64,000 nt of DNA from Streptomyces formicae. Lineage in GTDB: Bacteria; Actinomycetota; Actinomycetes; Streptomycetales; Streptomycetaceae. The first letter of the stretch is position 1; each line of letters begins with the position of its first letter. Under the pieces are notes generated by a model. That model was not told the origin of the DNA. It saw only the letters and a program-made list of their open reading frames with translations, and made no database searches. The position numbers were made by a program, and so were the translations under genes. Below are positions 32,343 through 40,294 of the stretch, piece by piece. The stretch covers positions 5,394,001 through 5,458,000 of the forward strand of contig NZ_CP071872.1 of the NCBI RefSeq assembly GCF_022647665.1. Direction: 5' to 3'.

Positions 32343-33128
32343 TCAGACCACGGCTGCCGTCGTCGCGGGGCCGCCGAGGGCGTCGCGCCGCTCGGGCATG
32401 GTCAGGCTGACCATGCGCCGCCAGCCGCCCGCGCGCTCGTAGGCGTACATCGCGTGGATGCCGGCGGTGAGCACCGCGGACTTGGCCCTGGGCCACTTCA
32501 GCAGCCTGCTCATGTGGGACATGACGGCGAGGCTGACGTCCCGGTAGACGGCGATCTCGGCCAGCGCCGACTCGCGAAGGGTGCGCTGGATGGTGCGGCC
32601 GTGGCCGGCGTAGGCGAGCCGGAGCAACTCCTCGTGGCAGTAGGCCAGGTGGTTGTCCTCGTCGTTGCAGATCTGCCTGATGGCCTTGCCGACCTCGGGG
32701 TGCTCGCCGAAGTACTTGACCAGCATGTCCATCTGGTCGGCCGCGCGCTGCTCGGTGACCCGGCTGTGCGAGAGGTAGACGAGGATGTCGTTCTCGGTGA
32801 GCGGCTCGTCGCGGCGCAGCTTCTCGTGGGCGAGGCCGATGCCCTGCTTCTCCAGCAGCATCGTGTAGTCGGTCTCGGGCGGGACGGGCACCGGGTCGAG
32901 GCCGCGCTTCTTGAGGAGGGCGTTGAAGATCCGGCCGTGCTTGTCCTCGTCGGCGCCGTGCCGGGTGATCTTGGGGGCGAGGGGGCGCATCGACCCGGGC
33001 ACGAGAGCGGCGATCCGGCCGTTCTCCCAGCCGCCCTGGGCCTCGCCGCTGGCCGCGATCGAACAGAAGAGCTGGTAGGAGTCGTCGTTGTCGAGGATCT
33101 CCTGGAACAGGCTTCGGGCCGAGAGCAT
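32343..33128 (-). CDS. Ferritin-like di-iron domain protein
   Basis: A 261-residue mainly helical protein of the ferritin-like superfamily. Two EXXH metal motifs are visible: EDKH at residues 61-64 (HGADEDKHGRIF) and EDNH in ICNDEDNHLAYCHEELL. Glu residues in SGEAQGGWENGR and VTEQRAADQMDML could complete a di-iron site. It is not a storage ferritin by length; members of this type include oxygenases or hydroxylases of unknown substrate. The ATG at 33128 is chosen over the GTG at 33137 because GGAGG (33137-33141 on the complement) is correctly spaced only for the former. No operon partner. Confidence 0.8.
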   Translation of the reverse strand: MLSARSLFQEILDNDDSYQLFCSIAASGEAQGGWENGRIAALVPGSMRPLAPKITRHGADEDKHGRIFNALLKKRGLDPVPVPPETDYTMLLEKQGIGLAHEKLRRDEPLTENDILVYLSHSRVTEQRAADQMDMLVKYFGEHPEVGKAIRQICNDEDNHLAYCHEELLRLAYAGHGRTIQRTLRESALAEIAVYRDVSLAVMSHMSRLLKWPRAKSAVLTAGIHAMYAYERAGGWRRMVSLTMPERRDALGGPATTAAVV

Positions 33129-33449
33129 CACTGCCACCTCCAGTCGGGGGTCACCCGGTCAGGCGTCCGCAAAGAACGAGTCAAGTGCGCACGGACGGGA
33201 CCGGCAACATCTCCGTCCGACAACTCCGCCGAAAGAAGGAGTGCGACGGGGAGCGTGGGCGCCGGGAGGCGTGACCGCGGGACGTGTGGCGCGTTAGGAG
33301 TCATGACGGCCGTGGCGGGGATGACCCCGAGCCCCCACCACGGCCGCAGGCCTGTCCGGAGCGGGCCTGTGCGGGGCGAGCCCGTCCGGAGCGGGTGTGC
33401 GGGGCGAGCCTGTGCGAGAAGCCCAGCCAGGTGCCTGGGAAGACACGAC
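33129..33449. other. 321-bp intergenic region with a 30-bp direct repeat
   Basis: Between the ferritin-like start and the LLM oxidoreductase stop. It should hold the promoter of the ferritin-like gene. Two adjacent repeats starting GTCCGGAGCGGG and ending GGGGCGAGCC lie at 33354-33383 and 33384-33411, the second two bases shorter. No gene is supported. Confidence 0.6.
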
Positions 33450-34499
33450 CTAGGCGAGGCCGGAGCGCTCCAGGGCGTCCGTCCCGGCCCGCAGTGCCGC
33501 GAGGCGCTCGTCGAGCGTGAAGCCCGCGGGGGCGAGGGTCAGCGTCGTCACACCGGCCGCGGCGTACGCCTGCATCCGCTCGGCGATCCGCTCGACGGAA
33601 CCGAGCAGGGTCGTCGAGTCGATCAGCTGGTGGGGTACGGCGGCTGCGGCGCCGTCCTTGTCGCCCGCGAGGTACTTGTCCTGGATCTCCGCGGCCTCCT
33701 TCTCGTAACCCATGCGCTGGGCGAGCTGGTTGTAGAAGTTCTGCTTGCGGCTGCCCATGCCGCCGACGTACAGCGCGGTGTACGGGCGGAACATGTCGGC
33801 CAGGCCCGCGACGTCGTCGCCGACGGCCAGCGGGAGGGTCGGGCACACGTCGAAGCCGTCCATGGTCTTCCCGGCCTTCTCGCGGCCCGCGCGGATGTGG
33901 CGGATCGCCGTGTCCTCGAGATGGCCGGCGGAGGGGAAGATCAGCAGAGCGCCGTCGGCGATCTCGCCGGTCTGCTCCAGGTTCTTGGGGCCGATCGCGG
34001 CGATGTACAGCGGGATGTGCTCGCGCTGCGGGTGGACGGTGAGCTTGATCGGCTTGCCCGGACCGCCGGGCAGCGGGAGGGTCCAGTGCTCGCCCTCGTA
34101 CGTCAGACGCTCGCGGGACATCGCCCGGCGGACGATCTCGACGTACTCGCGGGTGCGCGAGAGGGGCTTGTCGAACTTGACGCCGTACCAGCCCTCGGAG
34201 ACCTGCGGGCCCGAGACCCCGAGGCCGAGGCGGAAGCGGCCGCCGGAGAGCGAGTCGAGGGTGGCCGCGGTCATCGCCGTCATCGCCGGCTGGCGGGCGG
34301 GAATCTGGAGGATCGCGGAGCCGACGTCGATGCTCTCGGTCTGGGCGGCGACCCAGGCGAGCACGGTCGGGGCGTCGGAGCCGTACGCCTCGGCGGCCCA
34401 GCACACGTCGTAGCCGAGGCGGTCCGCCTCCTGGGCCACGGCGAGGTTGTCGCTGTCCATGCCGGCGCCCCAGTAGCCGAGATTGATGCCGAGCCGCAT
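33450..34499 (-). CDS. LLM-class F420-dependent oxidoreductase
   Basis: A 349-residue luciferase-like TIM-barrel oxidoreductase. The N-terminus MRLGINLGYWGAGMDSDNLAVAQEADRLGYDVCWAAEAYGSDAPTVL and the block LGLGVSGPQVSEGWYG are typical of the actinobacterial F420-dependent branch rather than FMN luciferases. It would use F420 for hydride transfer to an unknown substrate. A GGGGAGAGGT ribosome site precedes the ATG. Divergent from the aldo/keto reductase. Confidence 0.9.
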   Translation of the reverse strand: MRLGINLGYWGAGMDSDNLAVAQEADRLGYDVCWAAEAYGSDAPTVLAWVAAQTESIDVGSAILQIPARQPAMTAMTAATLDSLSGGRFRLGLGVSGPQVSEGWYGVKFDKPLSRTREYVEIVRRAMSRERLTYEGEHWTLPLPGGPGKPIKLTVHPQREHIPLYIAAIGPKNLEQTGEIADGALLIFPSAGHLEDTAIRHIRAGREKAGKTMDGFDVCPTLPLAVGDDVAGLADMFRPYTALYVGGMGSRKQNFYNQLAQRMGYEKEAAEIQDKYLAGDKDGAAAAVPHQLIDSTTLLGSVERIAERMQAYAAAGVTTLTLAPAGFTLDERLAALRAGTDALERSGLA

Positions 34500-34660
34500 A
34501 CCTCTCCCCTTACCGATGAGTAACGTTCCTTGTCGCGGGACTCTAGCGCGGCGGTCCGGGATCCGTCAGGGGCGGTCCGGCCGGGGTTCGGGTGGCCGTT
34601 CCCGCGCGAGTTGTCCACAGGGTCGCTCCGGGTGGGGCCGTGGCCAGTAATCTCGCGCCC

Positions 34661-35644
34661 ATGGAGCAGAGGCAACTCGGCCGTACCGGCCTGCGTGTGT
34701 CCCGGATCGGACTCGGCACTCTGACGTGGGGCCGGGACACCGACGAGCACGACGCCGCCGACCAGTTGAAGGTCTTCTGGGAGGCGGGCGGCACACTCGT
34801 CGACACCGCCGATGTGTACGGCGGCGGGGAAGCGGAGTATCTGCTCGGGCGGCTCGTCGAGCGGCTCGTGCCGAGGCGCGATCTCGTCATCGCGACGAAG
34901 GCGGGCAGCGTGCTGGAGGCGGACCGCCGTATCGACGGCTCGCGCGGGCATCTGCTGTCGGCGCTCGACGCGTCCCTGGAGCGGCTCGGCACGGACCACG
35001 TCGACCTCTGGCAGGTCCACGCCTACGATCCGCTGACGCCCCTGGACGAGACGCTCCAGGCGCTGGACATCGCGGTGAGCAGTGGCCGCGCGCGGTACGC
35101 GGGGGTGTCGAACTTCTGCGGCTGGCAGCTGGCGAAGGCTGCCACGTGGCAGCTCGCGGCGCCGGGCATACGGACCCGCCTCGCGAGCACGCAGATGGAG
35201 TACTCGCTGCTGCAGCGCGGGGTCGAGCGGGAGGTGCTGCCCGCGGCGCTGGACCTGGGCGTGGGGCTGCTGCCGTCGTCCCCGCTCGGGCGGGGCGTGC
35301 TGACGGGCAAGTACCGCACCGCGACGCCGGCGGACTCGCGCGGGGCGTCGGAGCTGATGGCCGCATTCGTGGAGCCGTATCTGGACGACGCGGCGAGCCG
35401 CATCGTGGACGCGGTGGCGACGGCGGCGGACGGCCTGGCGACGACCCCGCTGGAGGTGGCGCTGGCGTGGGTCCGCGACCGCCCGGGCGTGGTGGCCCCG
35501 ATCGTGGGCGCGCGCACCGCGCAGCAGCTGGCGGCCGCGTTGTCAGTGGAGACCCTTAGTCTTCCTGACGAGATCTGCCAGGCGCTCGACGATGTGTCGG
35601 CGCCCGTGCACCGCTATCCCGATCAGGACTGGAGCACGCTGTGA
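34661..35644 (+). CDS. Aldo/keto reductase
   Basis: A 327-residue NADPH-dependent (alpha/beta)8 aldo/keto reductase. The catalytic tetrad is present: Asp in LVDTADVYGGGEAEYLL, Tyr in the same block, Lys in LVIATKAGS and His in VDLWQVHAYDP. The phosphate-binding end PIVGARTAQQLAAAL fits NADP(H). Its TGA overlaps the GTG of the following RecD2-like gene (35641-35644). The last codons (THR-LEU-SER-LEU-PRO, 35550-35570) use CTT, AGT and CCT, unusual here. Substrate unknown; oxidation of L-fucose is one known activity of this superfamily, but the gene is far from the fuconate operon. Confidence 0.9.
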   Translation: MEQRQLGRTGLRVSRIGLGTLTWGRDTDEHDAADQLKVFWEAGGTLVDTADVYGGGEAEYLLGRLVERLVPRRDLVIATKAGSVLEADRRIDGSRGHLLSALDASLERLGTDHVDLWQVHAYDPLTPLDETLQALDIAVSSGRARYAGVSNFCGWQLAKAATWQLAAPGIRTRLASTQMEYSLLQRGVEREVLPAALDLGVGLLPSSPLGRGVLTGKYRTATPADSRGASELMAAFVEPYLDDAASRIVDAVATAADGLATTPLEVALAWVRDRPGVVAPIVGARTAQQLAAALSVETLSLPDEICQALDDVSAPVHRYPDQDWSTL

Positions 35645-37884
35645 CTGCGCTTCCCGGGGCGACCCCCGGATCCCCGGCCGACGAGCGTGAGGGCGGCGCC
35701 TTCGACGCGACGAGCGACGAGCCCGCGCCGCCCGCCGACGACTCGGCTCCGGCCGGGCCCGGCGAGGAGAGCGAGTCGGACGGCGAGTCCGCACAGCCCG
35801 CGTCCACGGACGGGGCGTCCGCGGGCGACGAGTCGACGGAAGGCAAGTCCGCGGACGGCGAGTCGGCGGAAGGCGGTGAGGTGTCCGAGGCGCAGGCGGA
35901 GCTGGCGGCCCAGCGGGAACTGCGGGCGCGGATCGAGCATCGCAAGGCGGAGAAGGGCGGGCCGATCCAGGCCGGCGGGAAGCTGAGCGGCACCGCCGCG
36001 GATCTGCTGGCGGCCGTCAAGGCCGTGGAGAGCGGCAGCAAGCCGGGAGCCGCCTTCTTCGAGGCGCCCACCGCACCGCGCCGCCCGGCGCCGTCGTCCG
36101 TGCCGCCGCCGGAGCGGCCCAGGGTGCCGGAGCCCGCGCGGGCGCCGCGGCAGCCCGACGCCGGGGCCGTGGCCGCCGTGCTGGAGGTGCTCGTGGCCGG
36201 CGGGGCGCCCGAGGAGCTCGCGGAGCGCGTCGCCGGGGTGCTCGGTGAGCAGGCCGCGCAGGCGCTGCGCGAGAACCCGTGGCGGCTGCTGGCCGTGCCC
36301 GGGGTGCGGCCGGAGCAGGCCGACGGGTTCGCCCGGGCGCTGCTCGGCGCGGAGTGCGGTCCGGGTGACGAGCGGCGCTCGGCCGCGCTGGTGTCCTGGC
36401 TGCTGGAGCAGGCGGCGCTCCAGGGGCACACGGCGCTCGACTCGTCGGCCGTGCGCAAGGCGCTCGGCGGGCGCTCCGTCCCCGACCCCGACGAGGCGCT
36501 CCAGCACGCGATCGCCGAGGGCGCGGTGCTGGTGTTCCAGGACGGCCTGGACGACCGGGCCGGGACCGGGACCAACGCCGAGGCCGGGACCGGGGCCGGG
36601 GCCGGGGCCGGGGCCGGGGCCGGGGCCGACGCCGATGGTGACGCCGACCGCGACCCCGAGGTGCCCGTCCTGCTGGGGCTCGACCGGTACGCGCTCGCGG
36701 AGGAGAGCCTCGCGGACGGCCTCGCCCGGCTGATCAGGACGGGCCCGCACGACAGCTGGGACGGACCGGAGCTGGTCCGGGCCGCCGGCGGGCACGGGCT
36801 CGTCCTGCACACCGGCGGTGAGGCGGCCCGCGCGGAGCCCGTGGCCGTCGTCGAGGCGGCGCGTGCGCGCGGCATGCGCGCGGTGGTCGCGGTCCACAGC
36901 GAGAACGGCCGACGCCGGCTGGGCGCCGACGCCGTCACCGTGCACGGGCTGCTGTCCGGCGCGCAGGGCCCCGGCCGGGACGAGGACGGGGCGCTCGCCC
37001 TGGACCTGCTCGCCGTGCTCGACGCACCGCAGCTCGACGTCGAGACCGCCGCGATCCTCGTGGAGTCGCTGCCGGACGGCAGCCGGCTGGTGCTGAGCGG
37101 CGACCCGGGGGTGCTGTGGTCGGCGGGCGCGGGGCGGGTGTTCGCCGATGTGCTGGCCGCCCGGGTGTGCCCGCATGTCGCGTCCCGCACGCCCGGCCCC
37201 GGCCCGATCGGCGAGCTGGTCTCCGGCATCGGGATCGGCGAGCTGAACCAGGTGGAGGCGCCCGGTAAGGAGGTCGTGATCGTTCCGGTCCGCGACGCGG
37301 GCGAGGCCGTGCACCGTACGGTCCAGCTGGTCGCGGACTCGGTGCCGCGGGCGATCGGTGTGCCCTCCGAGCAGACCCAGGTGATCACGGTCGGCCACGG
37401 CGGCTCCGCGGGCACCCGTGCGCTCAACGCGGCGCTCAAGGAGCGGCTCAACCCCGGCCCCGGGCGGTTCGGCGGCTTCGATCCGGGCGACCGGGTCGCG
37501 TACGTCCCGTCGCCCGGGCGGACCGCCTGCGGCACGGTGGTCTCGGCGGAAGCGGAAGGGCTGCGGCTCGACTGCGAGGGCACGCCCGTCGTCGTCCCGA
37601 AGGACCGGGTGACGTCGGCGCTGCGGCACGGCTGGGCACTCACCGCGCACCAGGCGGCCGGGATGCGCTGGCCGGCCGTGGTCGCGGTGCTCCCCGGCGA
37701 CGCCGCGGGGGCCCTGAGCCGCCCCTGGGTCCACACCGCCTTCAGCCGCGCCGAGCGCCACCTCTCCGTCGTCCACGGAGTGGAGCAGGCCCTGCCCCGA
37801 GCGGTCGCGGAAATCCCCGCGCAGGAACGCACGACGCGGCTGAGGCCCCTCCTCGAGGGCCTGCTCGCCACTCCTGGCGACTGA
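35641..37884 (+). CDS. RecD2-like helicase relative with helix-hairpin-helix region, ATPase motifs lost
   Basis: A 747-residue protein. Residues 1-80 are acidic and disordered. Residues about 175-290 carry the helix-hairpin-helix and helical region of RecD2 helicases (GVLGEQAAQALRENPWRLLAVPGVRPEQADGFARALLG). A Gly-Ala run (36588-36630) interrupts the middle. The C-terminal half follows the RecD2 helicase plan but with degenerate motifs. No GxxGxGKT Walker A is found anywhere. Motif II DEAS is DAPQ, motif III GDxDQLPSVG is GDPGVLWSAG, and TVHKSQG is TAHQAAGM, while the following TAFSRAERHLSVVHG resembles TAVTRA. It probably binds DNA without ATP-driven unwinding. Starts with a GTGA overlap on the aldo/keto reductase. 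Confidence 0.8.
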   Translation: MTALPGATPGSPADEREGGAFDATSDEPAPPADDSAPAGPGEESESDGESAQPASTDGASAGDESTEGKSADGESAEGGEVSEAQAELAAQRELRARIEHRKAEKGGPIQAGGKLSGTAADLLAAVKAVESGSKPGAAFFEAPTAPRRPAPSSVPPPERPRVPEPARAPRQPDAGAVAAVLEVLVAGGAPEELAERVAGVLGEQAAQALRENPWRLLAVPGVRPEQADGFARALLGAECGPGDERRSAALVSWLLEQAALQGHTALDSSAVRKALGGRSVPDPDEALQHAIAEGAVLVFQDGLDDRAGTGTNAEAGTGAGAGAGAGAGADADGDADRDPEVPVLLGLDRYALAEESLADGLARLIRTGPHDSWDGPELVRAAGGHGLVLHTGGEAARAEPVAVVEAARARGMRAVVAVHSENGRRRLGADAVTVHGLLSGAQGPGRDEDGALALDLLAVLDAPQLDVETAAILVESLPDGSRLVLSGDPGVLWSAGAGRVFADVLAARVCPHVASRTPGPGPIGELVSGIGIGELNQVEAPGKEVVIVPVRDAGEAVHRTVQLVADSVPRAIGVPSEQTQVITVGHGGSAGTRALNAALKERLNPGPGRFGGFDPGDRVAYVPSPGRTACGTVVSAEAEGLRLDCEGTPVVVPKDRVTSALRHGWALTAHQAAGMRWPAVVAVLPGDAAGALSRPWVHTAFSRAERHLSVVHGVEQALPRAVAEIPAQERTTRLRPLLEGLLATPGD
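36583..36630 (+). repeat. GGGGCC hexamer run encoding Gly-Ala
   Basis: About seven tandem GCCGGG/GGCCGG units inside the RecD2-like gene encode (Gly-Ala)n, probably a flexible linker that varies in length between strains. Confidence 0.85.
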
Positions 37885-37928
37885 ACCGACGAGCACGCCG
37901 GCGGGCCCCCGCCGTACTGGCCGAGAAG

Positions 37929-37980
37929 CCGCCGCCCCGCTCGCGGCGCCCGTTGTCGGGCGCCGCGAGCGGGGCGGCGG
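37929..37980. terminator. 24-bp perfect bidirectional terminator
   Basis: Arms 37929-37952 and 37957-37980 are perfectly complementary over 24 bp with a TTGT loop, between the convergent RecD2-like gene and the acidic unknown protein. It is one of the longest hairpins in the window. Confidence 0.88.
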
Positions 37981-37992
37981 GGCTCGGGGGCG

Positions 37993-38655
37993 TCAGCCCC
38001 CCGAGAGGACCTCGTCGTCCTCGTCCAGGTCGTCCTCGTCGAAGACCGAGCTGACGTCGAAGCGGCACACGACCCGCTCGGGGTCCGCCTGGTCGAAGGG
38101 GGTGCTCAGCCACTCGCCGGGCTCCGGCAGTTCGTCCGATGCGGACACCCACAGCGTCGAGTCGCCCTCCTCCAGGCCGAACTCCTTGTGACGGGAGGCG
38201 ATTTCGTCCGGTTCGTACTCTCCGAAGAGCACACCGAGCGCGGCGTGCACACTCGTGCCGACGACCGCCCCCGCCCGGTCCGAGGTGTCGTCCCGGTCCA
38301 GGTCGGCGATGCGCTGGGCCTGGGCGAGCAGCCGCTGGGGCTCCGCCACGGCGTAGTCGCGGCGGATCAGCACGCTCAGGGCGTTCGGCTCCTCGGGACC
38401 GGCGTAGGGCGGGAGGGAATCGTCCGCTCCGGGGATCTCGAAGGGGGTGACCTCGTCGTAGCGGTCGTAGAGGCGTTCGTCGTAGGCCTCGGCCGCGGCG
38501 GCGAGCTCGTTGAACGCCGCGTACACCGCCGGGTCGTCCTCTCCCGTGCGGCGTTCCACCGCTTCGAGGTGACGGTCCAGCGCGGCTTTGACCGCCTCGG
38601 CGGCGGCGCGAACCTCGGCAGCCGTGGGCTGCGCAGGAGCGGATGCATCAGACAT
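37993..38655 (-). CDS. Conserved acidic protein of unknown function
   Basis: A 220-residue soluble protein, strongly acidic, especially at the C-terminus (SSVFDEDDLDEDDEVLSGG). The N-terminal third is helical (AAEVRAAAEAVKAALDRHLEAVERRTGEDDPAVYAAFNELAAAAEAYDERLYDRYDEVTPFEIP), with a central LSVLIRRDYAVAEPQRLLAQAQRIA. No catalytic motif, signal peptide or membrane segment is visible. I recognise it only as a conserved Streptomyces unknown of this neighbourhood. The ATG at 38655 gives the MSDASAP start. Divergent from the 62-residue DUF5703 gene by 47 bp. Confidence 0.82.
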   Translation of the reverse strand: MSDASAPAQPTAAEVRAAAEAVKAALDRHLEAVERRTGEDDPAVYAAFNELAAAAEAYDERLYDRYDEVTPFEIPGADDSLPPYAGPEEPNALSVLIRRDYAVAEPQRLLAQAQRIADLDRDDTSDRAGAVVGTSVHAALGVLFGEYEPDEIASRHKEFGLEEGDSTLWVSASDELPEPGEWLSTPFDQADPERVVCRFDVSSVFDEDDLDEDDEVLSGG

Positions 38656-38702
38656 AGAGCAGACGCTATCCGTACCGGGGCTCTGCCCGCACAATAGATG
38701 CG

Positions 38703-38891
38703 ATGCCGGAATACGAATTTGTCGACGTGTACGTGCCACGCGGGGTGTCTCGCAAGGAGGCGGCCCGTCTGCTGACCGACCACGCCGAGTACGGACACTG
38801 GGAGTTGGACCGACTGAGTCTCCGCCGGGACGGCAGCCGTAAGGTACGGCTGCGCCGGCGCATCATCCGTCAGGTACGCGCCACTTGGTGA
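38703..38891 (+). CDS. DUF5703 family small basic protein
   Basis: A 62-residue protein with an N-terminal EYEFVDVYVPRGVSRKEAARLLTDHAEYGHWELDRL and a very basic tail (RKVRLRRRIIRQVRATW). I recognise it as the actinobacterial DUF5703 family, function unknown. The basic end could contact nucleic acid, but this is inference. A perfect terminator follows at 38911-38942, supporting a real short transcript. Confidence 0.85.
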   Translation: MPEYEFVDVYVPRGVSRKEAARLLTDHAEYGHWELDRLSLRRDGSRKVRLRRRIIRQVRATW

Positions 38892-38910
38892 GTTCCTGCT
38901 GCACGAAGGA

Positions 38911-38942
38911 CGGAGCGGGCCCGCTGTTGCGGGCCCGCTCCG
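38911..38942. terminator. Terminator hairpin
   Basis: CGGAGCGGGCCCGC (38911-38924) pairs perfectly with 38929-38942 around TGTT. It serves the DUF5703 gene and, from the other side, the long chaplin gene. Confidence 0.85.
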
Positions 38943-38958
38943 TTGTGTCACGACGCGC

Positions 38959-39735
38959 TTACGCGGAGGCGCGGGCCCTGCGGTAGAGAATCACACCGCC
39001 GAGCAGCAGCCCGGCGCTCGCGGGGATCACGTACCCGAGCGAACCGGCTCCGGTCTGCGCGAGCTCGTCCGTGGCCCTGGGCGGGGTGACGGTGTCGGTG
39101 TCCGGGGTGTTCGGGACCGACGGCTCGATCGGCGTTCCCGGCTCCCCGGGCTCACCAGGGTTCCCGGGCTCACCAGGCTCCCCCGGTTCACCAGGCTCAC
39201 CAGGTTCTCCGGGCTCCCCCGGCTCTCCCGGCTCCCCCGGTTCACCAGGCTCTCCCGGCCCTCCCGGCTCCCCCGGTTCACCAGGCTCTCCCGGCCCTCC
39301 CGGCTTGCCCGGCCCGTTCTCGCAGTTGTTGCCAGGCACTCCGTTACCGAGGCCGCCGAGCGTCACGCTGTTGCCGCAGGCGTTCACCGGGACGTCGACC
39401 GGCACCTGGACGGTGTTGCCGGAGCCCACTCCGGGCGAGTTCGCGGTCCCGCCTTCGGCGTTCGCGCCGTCGCCGTGCTTCGGGGAACCGGAATTGGCGC
39501 AGTTGTTCCCGAACGCCGGGTTCAGCAGCCCGATGACGTTCACGGTGTTTCCGCAGGCATTGACCGGGACATGCACCGGAACCTGGACCGTGTTCCCGGA
39601 AAGCACACCCGGGGAATTCGCGGCGCCGCCACGGGCGTCCGCGCCTCCGTGCGCATGGGCGTAGCCGCCGCCGAGGACGAGCACGCCGCTCGCGGCCGCC
39701 ACGGTGATCAGGCCTTTACGCGTGACCTGTCGCAT
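38959..39735 (-). CDS. chpC: Long chaplin with collagen-like linker and sortase signal
   Basis: A 258-residue cell-wall chaplin, part of the hydrophobic amyloid coat of aerial hyphae. A signal peptide ends near AHA (residue 28). Two chaplin domains follow: NSPGVLSGNTVQVPVHVPVNACGNTVNVIGLLNPAFGNNC (about 38-80) and NSPGVGSGNTVQVPVDVPVNACGNSVTLGGLGNGVPGNNC (about 98-138), each with its pair of Cys. A Gly-Glu-Pro collagen-like linker (about 140-205) leads to LAQTG, a class E sortase motif, then a membrane helix and a basic YRRARASA tail. Pairing with the short chaplin directly upstream matches the chpC-chpH pair of S. coelicolor. Confidence 0.93.
   Translation of the reverse strand: MRQVTRKGLITVAAASGVLVLGGGYAHAHGGADARGGAANSPGVLSGNTVQVPVHVPVNACGNTVNVIGLLNPAFGNNCANSGSPKHGDGANAEGGTANSPGVGSGNTVQVPVDVPVNACGNSVTLGGLGNGVPGNNCENGPGKPGGPGEPGEPGEPGGPGEPGEPGEPGEPGEPGEPGEPGEPGEPGEPGNPGEPGEPGTPIEPSVPNTPDTDTVTPPRATDELAQTGAGSLGYVIPASAGLLLGGVILYRRARASA
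39230..39301 (-). repeat. Perfect 36-bp tandem duplication inside chpC linker
   Basis: Bases 39230-39265 and 39266-39301 are identical. Each encodes 12 residues of the GEP/GGP collagen-like linker, implying very recent repeat expansion. Confidence 0.92.
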
Positions 39736-39802
39736 AGGTAGTTCCCTGCCTTCTGACTTCCGGAATACCCCCGGGCGCCTCGCCAGGGGGTGGAAATGCG
39801 GA

Positions 39803-39837
39803 CGGCCCCGGAGCGCATGGCGCGCACTCCGGGGCCG
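39803..39837 (-). terminator. Terminator after the short chaplin gene
   Basis: CGGCCCCGGAG (39803-39813) pairs with CTCCGGGGCCG (39827-39837) across a 13-nt loop between chpH and chpC, so the two chaplins can be separate transcripts. Confidence 0.75.
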
Positions 39838-39872
39838 CCGGGGTCAATCCCTCACGAGGGAAGGGGTCAACG

Positions 39873-40106
39873 TCACTCGTTGACGCAGATGTTGCCGAAG
39901 GCGGGGTTCAGCAGCCCGATCACGGAGACCGTGTTGCCGCAGACGTTCACCGGCACATGGATGGGCGCCTGGACGACGTTGCCCGAAAGCACGCCCGGGG
40001 ACTGCACGGCAGCACCCTGAGCGCCCGCGTCGGCGACGGCCATTCCCGCACCCGCGAGAACCAGACCACCGGTGGCAGCCGCAGCAGCGACGACCTTCTT
40101 GATCAT
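39873..40106 (-). CDS. chpH: Short chaplin
   Basis: A 77-residue secreted chaplin. A signal peptide (MIKKVVAAAAATGGLVLAGAGMAVA, ending near residue 25) is followed by one chaplin domain, SPGVLSGNVVQAPIHVPVNVCGNTVSVIGLLNPAFGNICVNE, with two cysteines for the intramolecular disulfide. Mature chaplins self-assemble at the air-water interface to lower surface tension and coat aerial hyphae. The TAGGAGG ribosome site is strong, fitting high expression. Length and neighbour match S. coelicolor ChpH, the chaplin that, with ChpE, is retained most widely. The roughly 190 bp upstream, unusually A+T-rich near 40195-40225, should hold the developmental promoter. Confidence 0.94.
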   Translation of the reverse strand: MIKKVVAAAAATGGLVLAGAGMAVADAGAQGAAVQSPGVLSGNVVQAPIHVPVNVCGNTVSVIGLLNPAFGNICVNE

Positions 40107-40294
40107 TATTCCTCCTAGTAGGCAATTGCGGTCCCAACCGCGGACCGCCACCCCTTGTAACGAGGAGGGAGTAATGGGGCTACTAGCGTATGGTCGCATT
40201 CACTCTTTTCAGTCAAATACGCACGCGTGGGCGATTGTTGGAGTCTCGTTTCAGCAGATCGGGCGGTTTCCCAGGCCCGGGTCAGCAGTACGTG

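Noticed and set aside
35556..37896. Two long leftward frames (771 and 757 codons) antisense to the RecD2-like gene
   Set aside because: Ser/Arg/Pro low-complexity translation; the sense frame shows RecD2-like blocks and a translational overlap with the aldo/keto reductase.
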